From Labia minor (taxonomy: Eukaryota; Arthropoda; Insecta; Dermaptera; Spongiphoridae), in contig OY720346.1 in the NCBI GenBank assembly GCA_963082975.1, positions 20,330,720-20,394,719 on the forward strand: 64,000 nucleotides of DNA, given 5' to 3'. Shown in pieces: positions 36,403 to 46,400 of the stretch. The notes under the pieces were generated by a model, which did not search any database, was not told where the DNA came from, and saw only the letters and a list, made by a program, of their open reading frames with translations. A program made the position numbers and the translations under genes. Every line of letters starts with the position of its first letter. The first letter of the stretch is position 1.

Positions 36403-37020
36403 TAAGTTGACCTGTGGCCAGGTCCGAACCGACCGACGGTTTGAAGTAAATTAATTTCCAGCTACAGAAACAATTTCAAATAATTTTAATATATCTATTA
36501 ATGTAATAAAAAACAGATATAGATATAACATAAATATTTTTAATTTTATTTTATTTATAATATATATGTAAGACCAGGCTGTGACGTCATGAATGGCTGG
36601 ATGACGTCATATAATTTTAAATCAAGAAAAAACTAATAAATAGATTTTCTCGAGAATAAAACCACCACAAAGTGCATGATTCGTGTGTGTGGTGATATTT
36701 AAAAAATCTCCTCATGTGAAATTTGGTGTGAAAATAACCCTTCCCTTCCTATCGTCGATCGCTAATACTACCACTTCCGGTTTCCGGATTTGCACCAAAA
36801 GTTGATCAATTCATCCCACTGATGCATTAAGTAAATATACCAAATTTCATCAAAATCGGTTGAGCCGTTCAGGCTGTACACATCTATACGGACGGACAGA
36901 CATCATGCTAAAAATACTTTTTTCTGTTAAGAAAATGCATGATTCGTGGAGATATGTAAAAATCTCCACATGTGAAATTTGGTGTGAAAACAATACCTCC
37001 CTTACTATCGTCGGTCGGTA
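36403..37020 (-). mobile_element. DINE-1/Helentron-like element, family 1, copy B (complete)
   Basis: A reverse-oriented copy of the element at 4219-5263. Hairpin GACCTG-TGGC-CAGGTC lies at 36409-36424, the inverted CCGACCGACGG follows it, and the opposite end is CGTCGGTCGGTA (37009-37020). It keeps two direct-repeat modules (each with GCATGATTCGTG...GTGAAATTTGGTGTGAAAA) and the ACCACTTCCGGTTTCCGG segment missing from copy A. Its microsatellite is short (36890-36902). Confidence 0.88.
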
Positions 37021-38349
37021 ATAACACAAAAATTTAAGTAAAATGTTCAAATCTTGTAATTAAAGAAAAAAAGAATTAAAACATCGATACTATTATAGTA
37101 AATAATAATGACATTTATAAATAATTGTCAACTGTTTATTATGCATTATTTGTTGAAATGTGATACAACTAAAAGAAAAAACAAGATAAAAATAAATAAA
37201 ATAAAAATCGTGGTTATATTAATTTAATTAAAATAATAATAATAATAATAATAAAAAGAGATGATCGCTTTCGTTGCTAAATATTTTGTTTCAATATTTA
37301 AAAAATGATAAATGAATTGTATTCTATTTATTTTATGCATTTCAAATGAATCCAAAAAGGATTAGATGTAAACATACATATACAACAAAAATGCATAAAA
37401 TATTGTATTCACCAAGTGAAATGGATTTATTTATTTATTTTATTATTTTAACAAATAGCAATTGTGCCCTCTAAAGGTATAAATAATTTAATAATAAAAT
37501 GATTCAAATCAATAGATCATGTTTCATATAAAGGGCAAAGTAAACAAAATATCTAACTAAATAAATTTAAAAATTTATGAATAAATATATATATATATAT
37601 AAAATTAAAAATGGTTAATCGATATTTTCATTAAAAATAGAATGGAAATAACTAAATAAATAAAATATTTTAGTTTTTTTTATTTTAGTTAATTAGGATT
37701 GACAGTTTTACTTTTCGTTGTTTTGCCATAAGTAACATTTAAAATGTTTACTTTTCACTACAATTATCAATATTTTTTAGTTTTATAAAAGAAACATCGT
37801 AAATTTTTTTACCTGTATTTTAGGGAAATAATTTAATATTATTTTTTTATATTTAGAATTAATCAATTATTTTTTTATTTTATCGATATGAATAATTATA
37901 TATTTTTCATTTTTGAAAAGATTAAAAAAAAAAACTTTTATCCTTTTTTTAGGAAAAAAAATAAAAAAGTTATTTTAAAGATAAAGAAATTCATTTATTA
38001 GTGGATTAATTTCTTTAAATAAATTCTAAGTTTTATTTATTACAAGAAAAACTATAAAACAAAAATCTACAAATAATTTTTTTTTTATAGGTTCATATTT
38101 TAAAAAAAGCAATAAAATATTTATTTATTCTTTTCGAGACAAAATAAAAATAATTATTATCACATGGAGTATCATTATAAAATTTTAAATTTCAATTAAG
38201 ATTATTTCATATGAACAGATAAATTTTATCCACATCCTATTTTAGTGCACTCATTCTTTATTTGTCGAAAGAATAAAATGCAAATAGATCTGGGGTAGGT
38301 GGGAAGAATAAAACGCCCACAAACGGAAGTACTTGCAATCATCACTTAC
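37021..38349. other. AT-rich stretch before candidate ratchet site 2
   Basis: (AAT)n at 37233-37255, (TA)n at 37585-37602 and poly-T tracts. No gene or known element. Confidence 0.6.
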
Positions 38350-38410
38350 AATATGTTAAAATGTTCTGGAGGGTGACAAACGGATTGCAATCAACAGCAT
38401 GGGTACCAAC
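38350..38410 (-). other. Candidate ratchet site with RS-exon / microexon 2 (61 nt)
   Basis: The minus strand reads TTTTTTATTTCTTTGTTTCAG and then GTTGGTACC; the exon starts at 38410. A strong donor ATATT|GTAAGTGATG begins at 38349, giving 61 nt. The re-created 5' site GTTGGT is weaker than at the first site. One frame is open throughout. It lies 21.4 kb downstream (minus-strand sense) of the first site. Confidence 0.45.
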
Positions 38411-39472
38411 CTGAAACAAAGAAATAAAAAATTCACCATGAGATGGAATATATGGAAATAATAAAAAAAAAATAGGGTGGGTAAGTAATATAATCGCAAA
38501 TTTCATCAAGTGGAACATCGTAAAACGAAGTCCTAAGTGGCTATTAAATTTTTAAATTAGTTTCAAGTTGAATTCTTAAATACTTTTCTTATTATTTAAC
38601 TGTATACTAAAATATCATTTAAGACAATTAAGAATGGAAAATATATATGTATATGCGAAGCGTGATATTGAAATTAGGTGACGTTCTCTTGGGTAATCTT
38701 GTATCATTGGAAATTATGTTAATTAAATTAAATTAAGTTCCAGCTTGAAATTGAAACGATTAAAAAAATAAGCACAATTATACTTTCGTGGATATCAATT
38801 GAAAAGTATTTTATAATTTAACTGGTGAATCTTTCTATGAAAATATCACTGATATATGATTTTAGTAATGAAAGAGATGTGAAAAAACATTGGAATTCAA
38901 AAAATACTTTGTGAAGATCTCAAGTAAAAGTATTATATAAATGAGCAAAATGTAATAAACATTTTATTTACTAGTATATGTTAAATGAGATTTTCCATTT
39001 TGGGTATTATTATATCATTCATAGCATAATATAATAATAATATCTTCAAAAGTTTTTATTTACCTTTCAAAACTTCAAAATGTTTTTTTTTCCTCTAATC
39101 CTTTTATTTTAATCCTATACAAAAATCTTGATTTTATAAGTGTGCAAGTTTTAATTCTAGTTGCCATCAGATAAAGAATAAAGATAAAATTTGAATAAAG
39201 TATAACATTGGTATAATAATCAAAATAAGAAGAAAATTGACAAAAATAGAGCCATCCTAATATCTGACAATTAGTATCAATATTATTATTATTTTTAATA
39301 TTATTATTATTATATTAATTTCTCAAAGAATATTATATTTCTATAATTATTATTAATCATTAATAAAGTAAAATAAAAATAAATAAGATATACACTTAAA
39401 ATTAATATCAATTACACTGTATATTGAATATACACTTATATCCATTCGAATCCATTTATTATATTAAAGATT

Positions 39473-39480
39473 ATCTATAC
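39473..39480. repeat. Left target-site duplication of the hAT element
   Basis: ATCTATAC abuts the left terminal CAGTGG and is repeated exactly at 42808-42815 beyond the right end. Eight base pairs is the size made by hAT transposases. The perfect match means the host DNA has not diverged here since insertion, which suggests a fairly recent event. Confidence 0.95.
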
Positions 39481-39547
39481 CAGTGGTTCTTAAACTGTGG
39501 TCCGCGGACCCCTGGGGGTCCGCGAAGCCTTTACTGGGGGTCCGCGG
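39481..39547 (+). repeat. hAT left terminal/subterminal repeats
   Basis: The terminal inverted repeat CAGTGGTTCTTAAACT is followed by a GC-rich block in which GGGGGTCCGCG occurs twice and its complement CGCGGACCCC once. The GGTCCGCGGACC core is a 12-bp palindrome. Similar GGGGGTCCG words recur at the right end. Subterminal repeats of this sort are where hAT transposases usually bind; the binding role is inferred. Confidence 0.85.
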
Positions 39548-39948
39548 TCCTCGGAAAAAAATCATCGTAAAAATATATACATATATAAATATTTAAAGTT
39601 CATTGTTTAACTATATCCTCCTAGAGAATTACGGCTATAATTTAATACTATTAATAATACTATTTTATTTTATTAAATTGATAATTATGTCAATTAATTT
39701 TTTGTGAATAAATAAACATATATAAAAAACTATATATAAAATTTGAATTTTCATCCATTCATTCATTTAAAATCATTTTTCGATTGTTCCTTTAAAATAA
39801 CCCCTCTTAGGGGCTCGGAAGGGGAGGCATATAAGGGAATTTTCTTTCACTTTGTTATTGGGGAAAACCAGGGGAGGGGACAGTCTTACCCGGAAAAACC
39901 CAAATTGTCAGCGTCCACTCTGGGGTTTTAAACAGTTTTAAAGCAAAT

Positions 39949-40058
39949 GTTAATTATAAGTTCATTTCTCAACGAGTTGTATCTTTAAATTATTTTTATT
40001 AATGTTAATTATAAGTTCATTTCTCAACGAGTTGTATCTTTAAATTATTTTTATTAAT
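39949..40058 (+). repeat. Two 55-bp tandem repeats in the hAT leader
   Basis: A unit beginning GTTAATTATAAGTTCATTTC and ending TTATTTTTATTAAT is present twice head to tail, with essentially no differences. It lies between the GC-rich left end and the transposase gene. A local duplication; function unknown. Confidence 0.9.
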
Positions 40059-40242
40059 TTAATTAATTATAATTAAATTATAGCTAATAATAGTTTATTA
40101 TAGCTAATAATTTTTTTTAATTTTTAGTGTAATTTGCATGATCATTATTTTATAAAAACACTAAACACATTTTGCAATTTCCCAGAAAGGCTGTTTTTGA
40201 GAGTAAGTATAAGTTAGTTTTATGAATAAAAAATATTTATTT

Positions 40243-40332
40243 TAATAATATTTTAGAATCAAATTACGAAATTAATAATATTTTAGAATCAAATTACGAA
40301 ATTAATAATATTTTAGAATCAAATTACGAAAT
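40243..40332 (+). repeat. Three 30-bp tandem repeats in the hAT 5' intron
   Basis: The unit TAATAATATTTTAGAATCAA plus ATTACGAAAT occurs three times without change inside the putative 5'UTR intron. Perfect identity suggests a recent duplication. Confidence 0.9.
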
Positions 40333-40360
40333 ATATTTATTATATAAATTAATATTCATT

Positions 40361-40470
40361 TAAAATGATATTAAATCATTTATTTAAAATGATTTAAAAC
40401 ATTTATTAAAATGATTTAAAACATTCATTTAAAATGATATTAAAACATTCATTTAAAATCATATTAAAAC
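40361..40470 (+). repeat. Degenerate ~20-24-bp tandem repeats (CATTTAAAATGAT...) in the hAT 5' intron
   Basis: Around five imperfect copies of a unit built from CATTTAAAATGATATTAAAA run up to the intron's end region, followed by four TATATTATATT-type units at 40496-40530. The element's leader is thus unusually repeat-rich. Confidence 0.75.
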
Positions 40471-40561
40471 ATAGCTAGTAAATAATAATTCGTTATATTT
40501 ATATTATATTTATATTATATTTATATTATTGTAGTTCAATGTTAATAAATTACTCCATAAA

Positions 40562-42421
40562 ATGGATCGTTGGCTACAAACTGGTTCAACACAGAAACGG
40601 AAAGAATCAGATGATGAGGCATCAACAGCAAACTCTACCAAGAAACGCAAAACTAGAAAATATTCGGATGATTATTTATCATTTGGATTTACTTATATTT
40701 GCAACAATGATGTGGAAAGACCAGTCTGCGTTCTATGTCAGGAAAGTTTATCCAATGAAAGTATGAAACCTGCTAATCTCAGACGTCATTTACAAACAAA
40801 GCACAGCGAGCATGTTAGTAAGTCTATCGAATTTTTTAAAATGAAAAAAGAAGAACTTAATTCAAGTCAGAAATTGATGGTAAAGACGGGATCTGGTGGT
40901 ATGAGTAAGAAAGCAGTAATGGCATCATATGAAGTAGCTCTACTTATTGCTAAAGCAGGAAAGGCGCATAATATAGCAGAGCAATTAATTCTTCCTGCTA
41001 CAAAAGTAATTACAAATATAATGTTAGGAACTAAAGCAGCAAACGATATAAATTTGATTTCATTATCAAATGATACGGTTAAGAATAGGATTGAAGACAT
41101 GTCATGTAATATAAAAGAAGAATTAATATCGAGAGTGCGCAAAAGTCACTATTACTCATTACAATTGGATGAAAGTACTGATGTCACTAATAATGCCAAT
41201 TTGTTAGCTTTCATTAGATATGAGTTTGAAAATCAAATACAAGAAGATGTATTGTTTTGTGATTCACTACCTTCACGAACGACAGCTAATGACATATTTA
41301 ACAGTTTGAATAATTTTATAACCGAAAATGAAATAGAGTGGCCAAAATGTGTTGGAATTTGCACTGATGGTGCTCGTGCAATGTCAGGTACAAGAACTGG
41401 ATTGATTGCTCTTATTAAAAATGTTGCGCCTCAGGTTGTTTGGAATCATTGCTGCATTCACAGAGAATCATTAGCAGCCAAAAATATGTCACCAGATTTG
41501 AAAAGAACATTAGACGAAGTAGTTAAAATTGTCAATTTCATTAAGGCTCGTCCACTTAATTCCAGAGTTTTTAAAATTTTGTGTGAGGAAATGGGTAGTC
41601 AACATACACATTTATTATTACATACAGATGTACGTTGGTTGTCCCGCGGGAAAGTACTCATTCGCCTTTTTGAGCTTCGAGATGAAATACGATTGTTTTT
41701 AATAGATGCGCATTTTGAACTGACCGAATGTTTCAATGATTTTATCTGGTTAGCTAAGGTGGCTTACTTGACTGATATTTTTACAAAATTGAACGAACTT
41801 AATTTGAGCCTGCAAGGTACTGTTGTAAATATATTTAAAGTTGAAGATAAAATAGAAGCAATGATTAAAAAAATCGACTTGTGGTCGAAACGCATCCAGA
41901 ACGGTGTATATGAGTCTTTTCCAACTCTCAATGATTTCATAGAAAGCTCCAGTGAAAAATTGCTTAATCAAACGCGTCAATTATTTGTTGAACATTTAAT
42001 TACTTTGAAAAGCAACTTCAGGAAGTATTTTTCTACTCCTGATCCTTGCAATAACTGGATCAGAGATCCATTTAATATGGAAATTACAAATGCTAAACAT
42101 TTATCTGCACCTGAACAAGATATTCTCGTGGAATTATCATGTGATACAACTTATAAACTAAAATTTAACAAAACTGAATTGAGCAACTTTTGGTTACTTC
42201 TCAGGTCAGATTATCCTGCGCTTGCAAATAAAGCACTTCAACACTTGATTCCATTCTGCACAACATATTTATGCGAACAAGCTTTTTCGGTACTATTTTA
42301 TATTAAGTCTAAATATAGAAACAAATTAAATGTAGAGCCGGATCTTAGATTAAAAGTTTCCAATATTAAGCCAGATATTGAGATTCTTGTTTCAAGAAAA
42401 CAACTGCATACATCTCATTAA
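40562..42421 (+). CDS. hAT transposase with N-terminal BED zinc finger (SCAND3/ZBED/FAM200-like), intact
   Basis: A 619-residue uninterrupted frame. It would cut and paste the surrounding transposon in the nucleus. A basic N-terminus (KKRKTRK, residues 27-33) could serve as nuclear signal. A BED-type zinc finger follows: C56-x2-C59 and H76-x4-H81 in the segment around NESMKPANLRRHL. The RNase H-like core shows QLDES (D203), the CTDGARAMSG block (D269), HCCIHRESL (about 296-304) and HTDVRWLSRGKV (RW at 358-359). Near the C-terminus the hAT dimerisation block has YLCEQAFS, with E572 as the likely third acid, then KSKYRNKLN. Length fits the family (about 600 aa). The start is the first ATG in frame, just after a probable 3' splice site (AG at 40533-40534); MDRWLQTGS resembles the usual opening of these proteins. 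The frame ends TCTCATTAA. No frameshift or stop is present. A domesticated host gene is less likely because TIRs and TSD still flank it. Confidence 0.95.
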   Translation: MDRWLQTGSTQKRKESDDEASTANSTKKRKTRKYSDDYLSFGFTYICNNDVERPVCVLCQESLSNESMKPANLRRHLQTKHSEHVSKSIEFFKMKKEELNSSQKLMVKTGSGGMSKKAVMASYEVALLIAKAGKAHNIAEQLILPATKVITNIMLGTKAANDINLISLSNDTVKNRIEDMSCNIKEELISRVRKSHYYSLQLDESTDVTNNANLLAFIRYEFENQIQEDVLFCDSLPSRTTANDIFNSLNNFITENEIEWPKCVGICTDGARAMSGTRTGLIALIKNVAPQVVWNHCCIHRESLAAKNMSPDLKRTLDEVVKIVNFIKARPLNSRVFKILCEEMGSQHTHLLLHTDVRWLSRGKVLIRLFELRDEIRLFLIDAHFELTECFNDFIWLAKVAYLTDIFTKLNELNLSLQGTVVNIFKVEDKIEAMIKKIDLWSKRIQNGVYESFPTLNDFIESSSEKLLNQTRQLFVEHLITLKSNFRKYFSTPDPCNNWIRDPFNMEITNAKHLSAPEQDILVELSCDTTYKLKFNKTELSNFWLLLRSDYPALANKALQHLIPFCTTYLCEQAFSVLFYIKSKYRNKLNVEPDLRLKVSNIKPDIEILVSRKQLHTSH

Positions 42422-42739
42422 ATATGTAAGTTATATTTAATGAGATAGATGCAGTTATTTTTTAAAATATTTCTTATTTAATATTTTCTGAAAAAAATTA
42501 TAAAATATTTATATGAATTTAATGTAAGTACCCATTATAATTTGTGAGATTTGTTGCTATGACAATGTTTGTATTTTCTTTCTTCAATATTATAATTTCT
42601 AATAAAATGTGTTCTACAATATGCAAAAAAATCGTTATTCACCAATCACTGTTAGAAATATTCATCATATATCCTTGTCCTTATGAGATCGTAAGTCAGA
42701 AATTAATTAATAAAATGACGAAAAGTACCTAAAGTTGTG

Positions 42740-42807
42740 ATGGGGGTCCGTCAAAAAAAATTTTTTCAAGTGGGGGTCCGTGGAGTACATAAGTTTAAGA
42801 ACCTATG
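42740..42807 (-). repeat. hAT right terminal/subterminal repeats
   Basis: GGGGGTCCGTC and GGGGGTCCGTGG lie about 30 bp apart, then the inverted terminal repeat ending AAGAACCTATG. Compared with the left end it differs at terminal positions 3-4 (CATA against CAGT), so the two ends are not identical. Confidence 0.85.
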
Positions 42808-42815
42808 ATCTATAC
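42808..42815. repeat. Right target-site duplication of the hAT element
   Basis: ATCTATAC follows the right terminal ...AACCTATG directly and matches 39473-39480 perfectly. Confidence 0.95.
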
Positions 42816-43149
42816 TAATAAATTCATGTCTTTTTTTATCTCTTGAACAGTAACACAATAATTTCTCTAAACTCTAAAACACTAAGTTAATGTTTTTATT
42901 TTGAATTGTCAAACTTTAATATATAATAATATAATGTCATACTTTAATATATTGAATTTAATATATATATATATAAAAGTATTACGAGTATATGTCATTT
43001 TTATAGTATTGTTCTAAATAAATTTTAAATAAATTGTATAGAATGGAAAGTTTTCGTTATCAAATTGTAAAATTTAAAATAGTAAGAAATAATGAAAAGA
43101 GGATTTATAAAAAAAAAAAAAAAAAAAAAACAAGGAAAAAAAAGAAATT

Positions 43150-43400
43150 ATAAAAGGGGCGCGATATCAGTTGAGGGAGATTTTGCAGGCATTGAAGTGT
43201 CCCTGTCAGGTACAATGTAGTGGAAATGATAAACTCTGAATGGAAAAAGAGGAGCGGCTTATTCAATTGGGAAGATATGGCCAATGCCATTGATGAAGAA
43301 GCAGCAAAAGATGAGAACAAGTCAACCCCAAACCCTACGACTACCCCCACCCACTCCTCTTGGCCCCTGTCCAGATGGCGAACCATTAATCCCCAATGAA
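43150..43400. promoter_or_regulatory. GC-richer island after a 22-bp poly-A tract
   Basis: Contains GGCGCGATATCAG, CCAATGCCATTGATGAAG (inverted CAATG/CATTG) and CACCCACTCC. Poly-A precedes it at 43110-43131. No gene is recognised. Confidence 0.25.
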
Positions 43401-43879
43401 GATCATCAGTAATGAGATTTCAATAACGGAAAAACATTTTGATTTTTGCTTTAGTATCGATCAACTTTTTTTTTTATTTTAAGGTTCAATTACCGGAAAT
43501 ATGGGGTAAAAAAAAAACAAACATGTTGTCGGAATTATCGATTTCGAAAAAAAGGACATGCAAATTCACTTTAAAAATAAATAAATCAATGGTTTAAAAA
43601 TAATAAGGATTATTTTTTAGCTGGGTAAAAAAAAAAGGAATTGATATAATTTTATAGAGAGAAAAAAGTATTATTTTTATTGAAATGAAATATTTGTATT
43701 TATTGATGTTCCATTTTAGTTGGAAAGTTTTATTTTCAAAGCAATGCAAGAAGCTCAGATGAACTTTCGAGAAAACTTCCAAATTATGTTTTCCGTAATA
43801 TGTATAAAGGATGAAACAAATTGTCTATTATCATCTGCTCGGAAGAATGAAAAGTCTTACCGCAGACTAAATTTCTCAT

Positions 43880-45120
43880 TTATATTTATTAGGCTCGAGC
43901 ATTCATAAGGTCTCCGAACAACTCTACATCTCTTTCACAATCTCATTCGGAATACGCGAATAGAGGCAACGTAAGAAGGAGCCATTTAGACATAAGAGTA
44001 GGGGAAGTTAAGGATTGTATATTCTCTATATAGTATATATATATATATACTTTTAACTTTTACAATTTTACTTGTTAGATGCTTGTGAAATTATAGTAGA
44101 GAATTAAAACATTGTTAATAAAAAAAAAAATATTAATTTAATTAGTATGGGTTCAATAAATATGTAGGACGATCAAGGAGATATTAATTTGTAAGAGTCG
44201 ATTGCGTCTTGGGGAATAATTGACCGTCGAAGAAGAAGAACCGGGATCGATAGCACCAGCGATGAGCGCTTGGCTGACTCCCGGTTAAGGAAAAAAAGAG
44301 AGAAGAGAGTGAAAGAGAAAAAAGAGCGTCATGGGGTTGGTTGGGGGACCCAAGTGAGATTGTCACAGCTCATAGTCGCCGATTCGCACGTCCAAATTCC
44401 GGGGGCGGATCCTCCTCTTGCTCTTCTTCCTTTTGTCGTCTGAGTTTTCTTCGCAGCAGTGCAAAAATTGTAAAATTTATGTGCCGGCTTGTGGATTATC
44501 CTGGAGCGGGGTCGTTATGGGCCCCCGGGGACTCTAGAAGCCATTACGCGCGCCAAGAAATCTCGCCCCGGGGTCTTCAACCCATCTCTCACACTCCAAC
44601 CCCCCCACGCCTTTGCTCAACCTCCCTCTGTTAGAACTACGGCGAGTCTCTTTCACATTTGATAATTAACAGAAAGAAAATGGGAATTTCCGATTCATGT
44701 TTGTAGGTTCCAGACCAAATGATTGAGAGAGTGAAAAAAATCAAAAAAAAAAAAAAAGAAAAAAGAAAAAGCTTTGTGGTGTATGTGTATAAGACAAATG
44801 GCTCAAGTATAGAGGGCGAGAAACGAAACAAGGGCGCAAGGTGGTTGAAACGGAAAAGAAATATTGAGTGGAGAAAAAGGAGGGGGGAAGCGAGTAGGAA
44901 ATGAAGTAGCGCGCGAAAGGCTAATGCTAAGTAATGCTGAAAGCACGTATTACCTATGCAACTGAGCCAGATCCATAAAAATGGATAATACTCTGCATAT
45001 ACCGGTCGGCTTAACTCGTTCCTATACAAAATATAAAATATTTCGGTCATGGATTAAGGCTTAAAAAAAACAAGCTTGATCGGCGAAGCCCGGATTGAAA
45101 AGGGTCGTTCGTTAGAGAAG
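43880..45120. promoter_or_regulatory. GC-richer islands with purine and pyrimidine tracts
   Basis: Islands at about 43890-44000, 44190-44640 and 44920-45120 hold TTGCGTCTTGGGG, CCGGGATCGATAGC, ATTACGCGCGCCAAG, CTAATGCTAAGTAATGCTG and CATATACCGGTCGGC. (GAAAAA)n tracts lie between them. Open frames there are low-complexity. Confidence 0.28.
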
Positions 45121-46079
45121 GCAGATCAAGGGATGATCAATAAAACAAGGAACATAAAAATAACAAATTTGGATTCATCATATTTTTCAGAAGTTGTTGT
45201 TTGGAAATTGTACAAACTTATATTTTTGAATTATTTATAAAAGAGAATATAAACCTAAGAAAACTTGGTATGGAAAATATATGGGACACAATGTGTGGAA
45301 TTCTTCACCGTTTTAGTATATATATCAATAAATAAACAAGGATCAGAGAATTTTCTATTTAAAAAATAAAAATGACTTTTAATATGTTTATAAAAATTAA
45401 TGGAAATGGTAATTTGATTAAAAAAAAACTGATTCAGGATATATCAAACTAAAGGAATTAGTTGATTGAATAAAATAAAATGATAAAACCTCATAGATAA
45501 AAAAAATTATTATTATAAATTTAGTCTATTTAATTATTAAGTAAATAATTAAATAATAAATAAGTAATGAATTTGGAGAAAAATCATAAAAACAAATCAC
45601 AAAAGAAAACTTAGAGGTTTAATGAATAAAATTGTCTTATTGAGAATTATTTTATATGATATTTATGATACTCTTATAAAAATAGATGAATATCCCTTGA
45701 AATCTTAGATTCAAATTTTTGGACTAGCGATAATTATTTCTTCTAAAAATGTAATAATTCTTCATTTCTATATGTATTAGTACTTTATATTCGAATTTCA
45801 TGAAAGTAAATAAAAACAATGAATACCTATATTAAGAAAAAGAAAACAAGAAGAACAATTTTATTAAATCACTTAAAAAAAACCTTTAATGGCACAAAAC
45901 ATTTATTTTTTCATGATGAAAATAAATCTTTGAGAACTAAACTATTAAGATGTTCATTTGGGTGATTTCCAAAATCAATGGCCAAGAAATGAGGTTCGTT
46001 ATGAAAATGCAACAACACTAACTTATCGTCTGATAGACGAGGTTTAAGTAGAGAATTCATTCGATGCTGATTTAAGTCC
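45121..46079. other. AT-rich stretch
   Basis: Plain AT-rich sequence; I see nothing in it. Confidence 0.6.
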
Positions 46080-46400
46080 CCGGTATTTATTCTGAGATCT
46101 GGAAAGAAAACGACGACGAACTCATTCTCCGCCTCTCCCTTCCCCCATCCTCATTCTTCAGCACTCCAAGAAAAGCGCGCACATAGAGAAAGAGGGCCTT
46201 AAATCGTGGACGCGGTGATAAATATCAGGCCAGAGACAATTAAGAAGATTGGAATTGTCTCATTATCTTCTAATCATTAAATTACAAGGACGGTGCACGC
46301 GGAGTCACGGGTTCCCAGTTGTGGATTAACTTCAGAGGGTGTGTCGGAGGAGGTTGGGGCACGCACACCCCGTTTGCATGACACCAGCAGCCGTCACCTG
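46080..46400. promoter_or_regulatory. GC-richer island
   Basis: Contains CGCGGTGATAAATATC, CAATTAAGAAGATTGG, TCTAATCATTAAATTAC and GTGCACGCGGAGTCACGGG. Non-coding by inspection. Confidence 0.3.

Larger units (their letters stand above)
40203..40534 (+). other. Probable 5'UTR intron of the hAT transposase gene
   Basis: A good donor (GAGA|GTAAGTATAAG, intron starting 40203) and an acceptor (TATTATTGTAG ending 40534) bracket a 332-bp, extremely AT-rich stretch. It contains the 30-bp and ~22-bp tandem repeats described separately. Splicing would join a short non-coding leader exon to TTCAATGTTAATAAATTAC and the transposase ATG 27 bp downstream. The upstream exon start is unknown. Inferred from splice-site words only. 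Confidence 0.5.
39481..42807 (+). mobile_element. Complete hAT DNA transposon (ZBED/SCAND3-like, Charlie-type ends)
   Basis: A 3,327-bp element with both ends, an 8-bp target-site duplication and an intact transposase frame. The left end reads CAGTGGTTCTTAAACT; the reverse complement of the right end reads CATAGGTTCTTAAACT, so 14 of 16 terminal bases agree. Eight-base duplication is the hAT hallmark, and CAGTGGTTCT ends are known from Charlie-type hAT elements. Both ends carry repeated GGGGGTCCG blocks, plausible subterminal transposase-binding repeats. The order inside is: GC-rich left end, AT-rich leader with tandem repeats, transposase gene, AT-rich 3' region, right end. Everything expected of an autonomous copy is visible; activity itself is not shown by sequence. 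Confidence 0.95.

Noticed and set aside
36850..37050. Open frames within family-1 elements (also at 4246-4479)
   Set aside because: They arise from the conserved repeat sequence and its CCGT array; the elements are non-coding.
44637..45050. 137-codon minus-strand frame resembling a membrane protein
   Set aside because: The phenylalanine and leucine richness comes from a poly-A/G purine tract; the opposite strand gives a matching lysine-rich frame.
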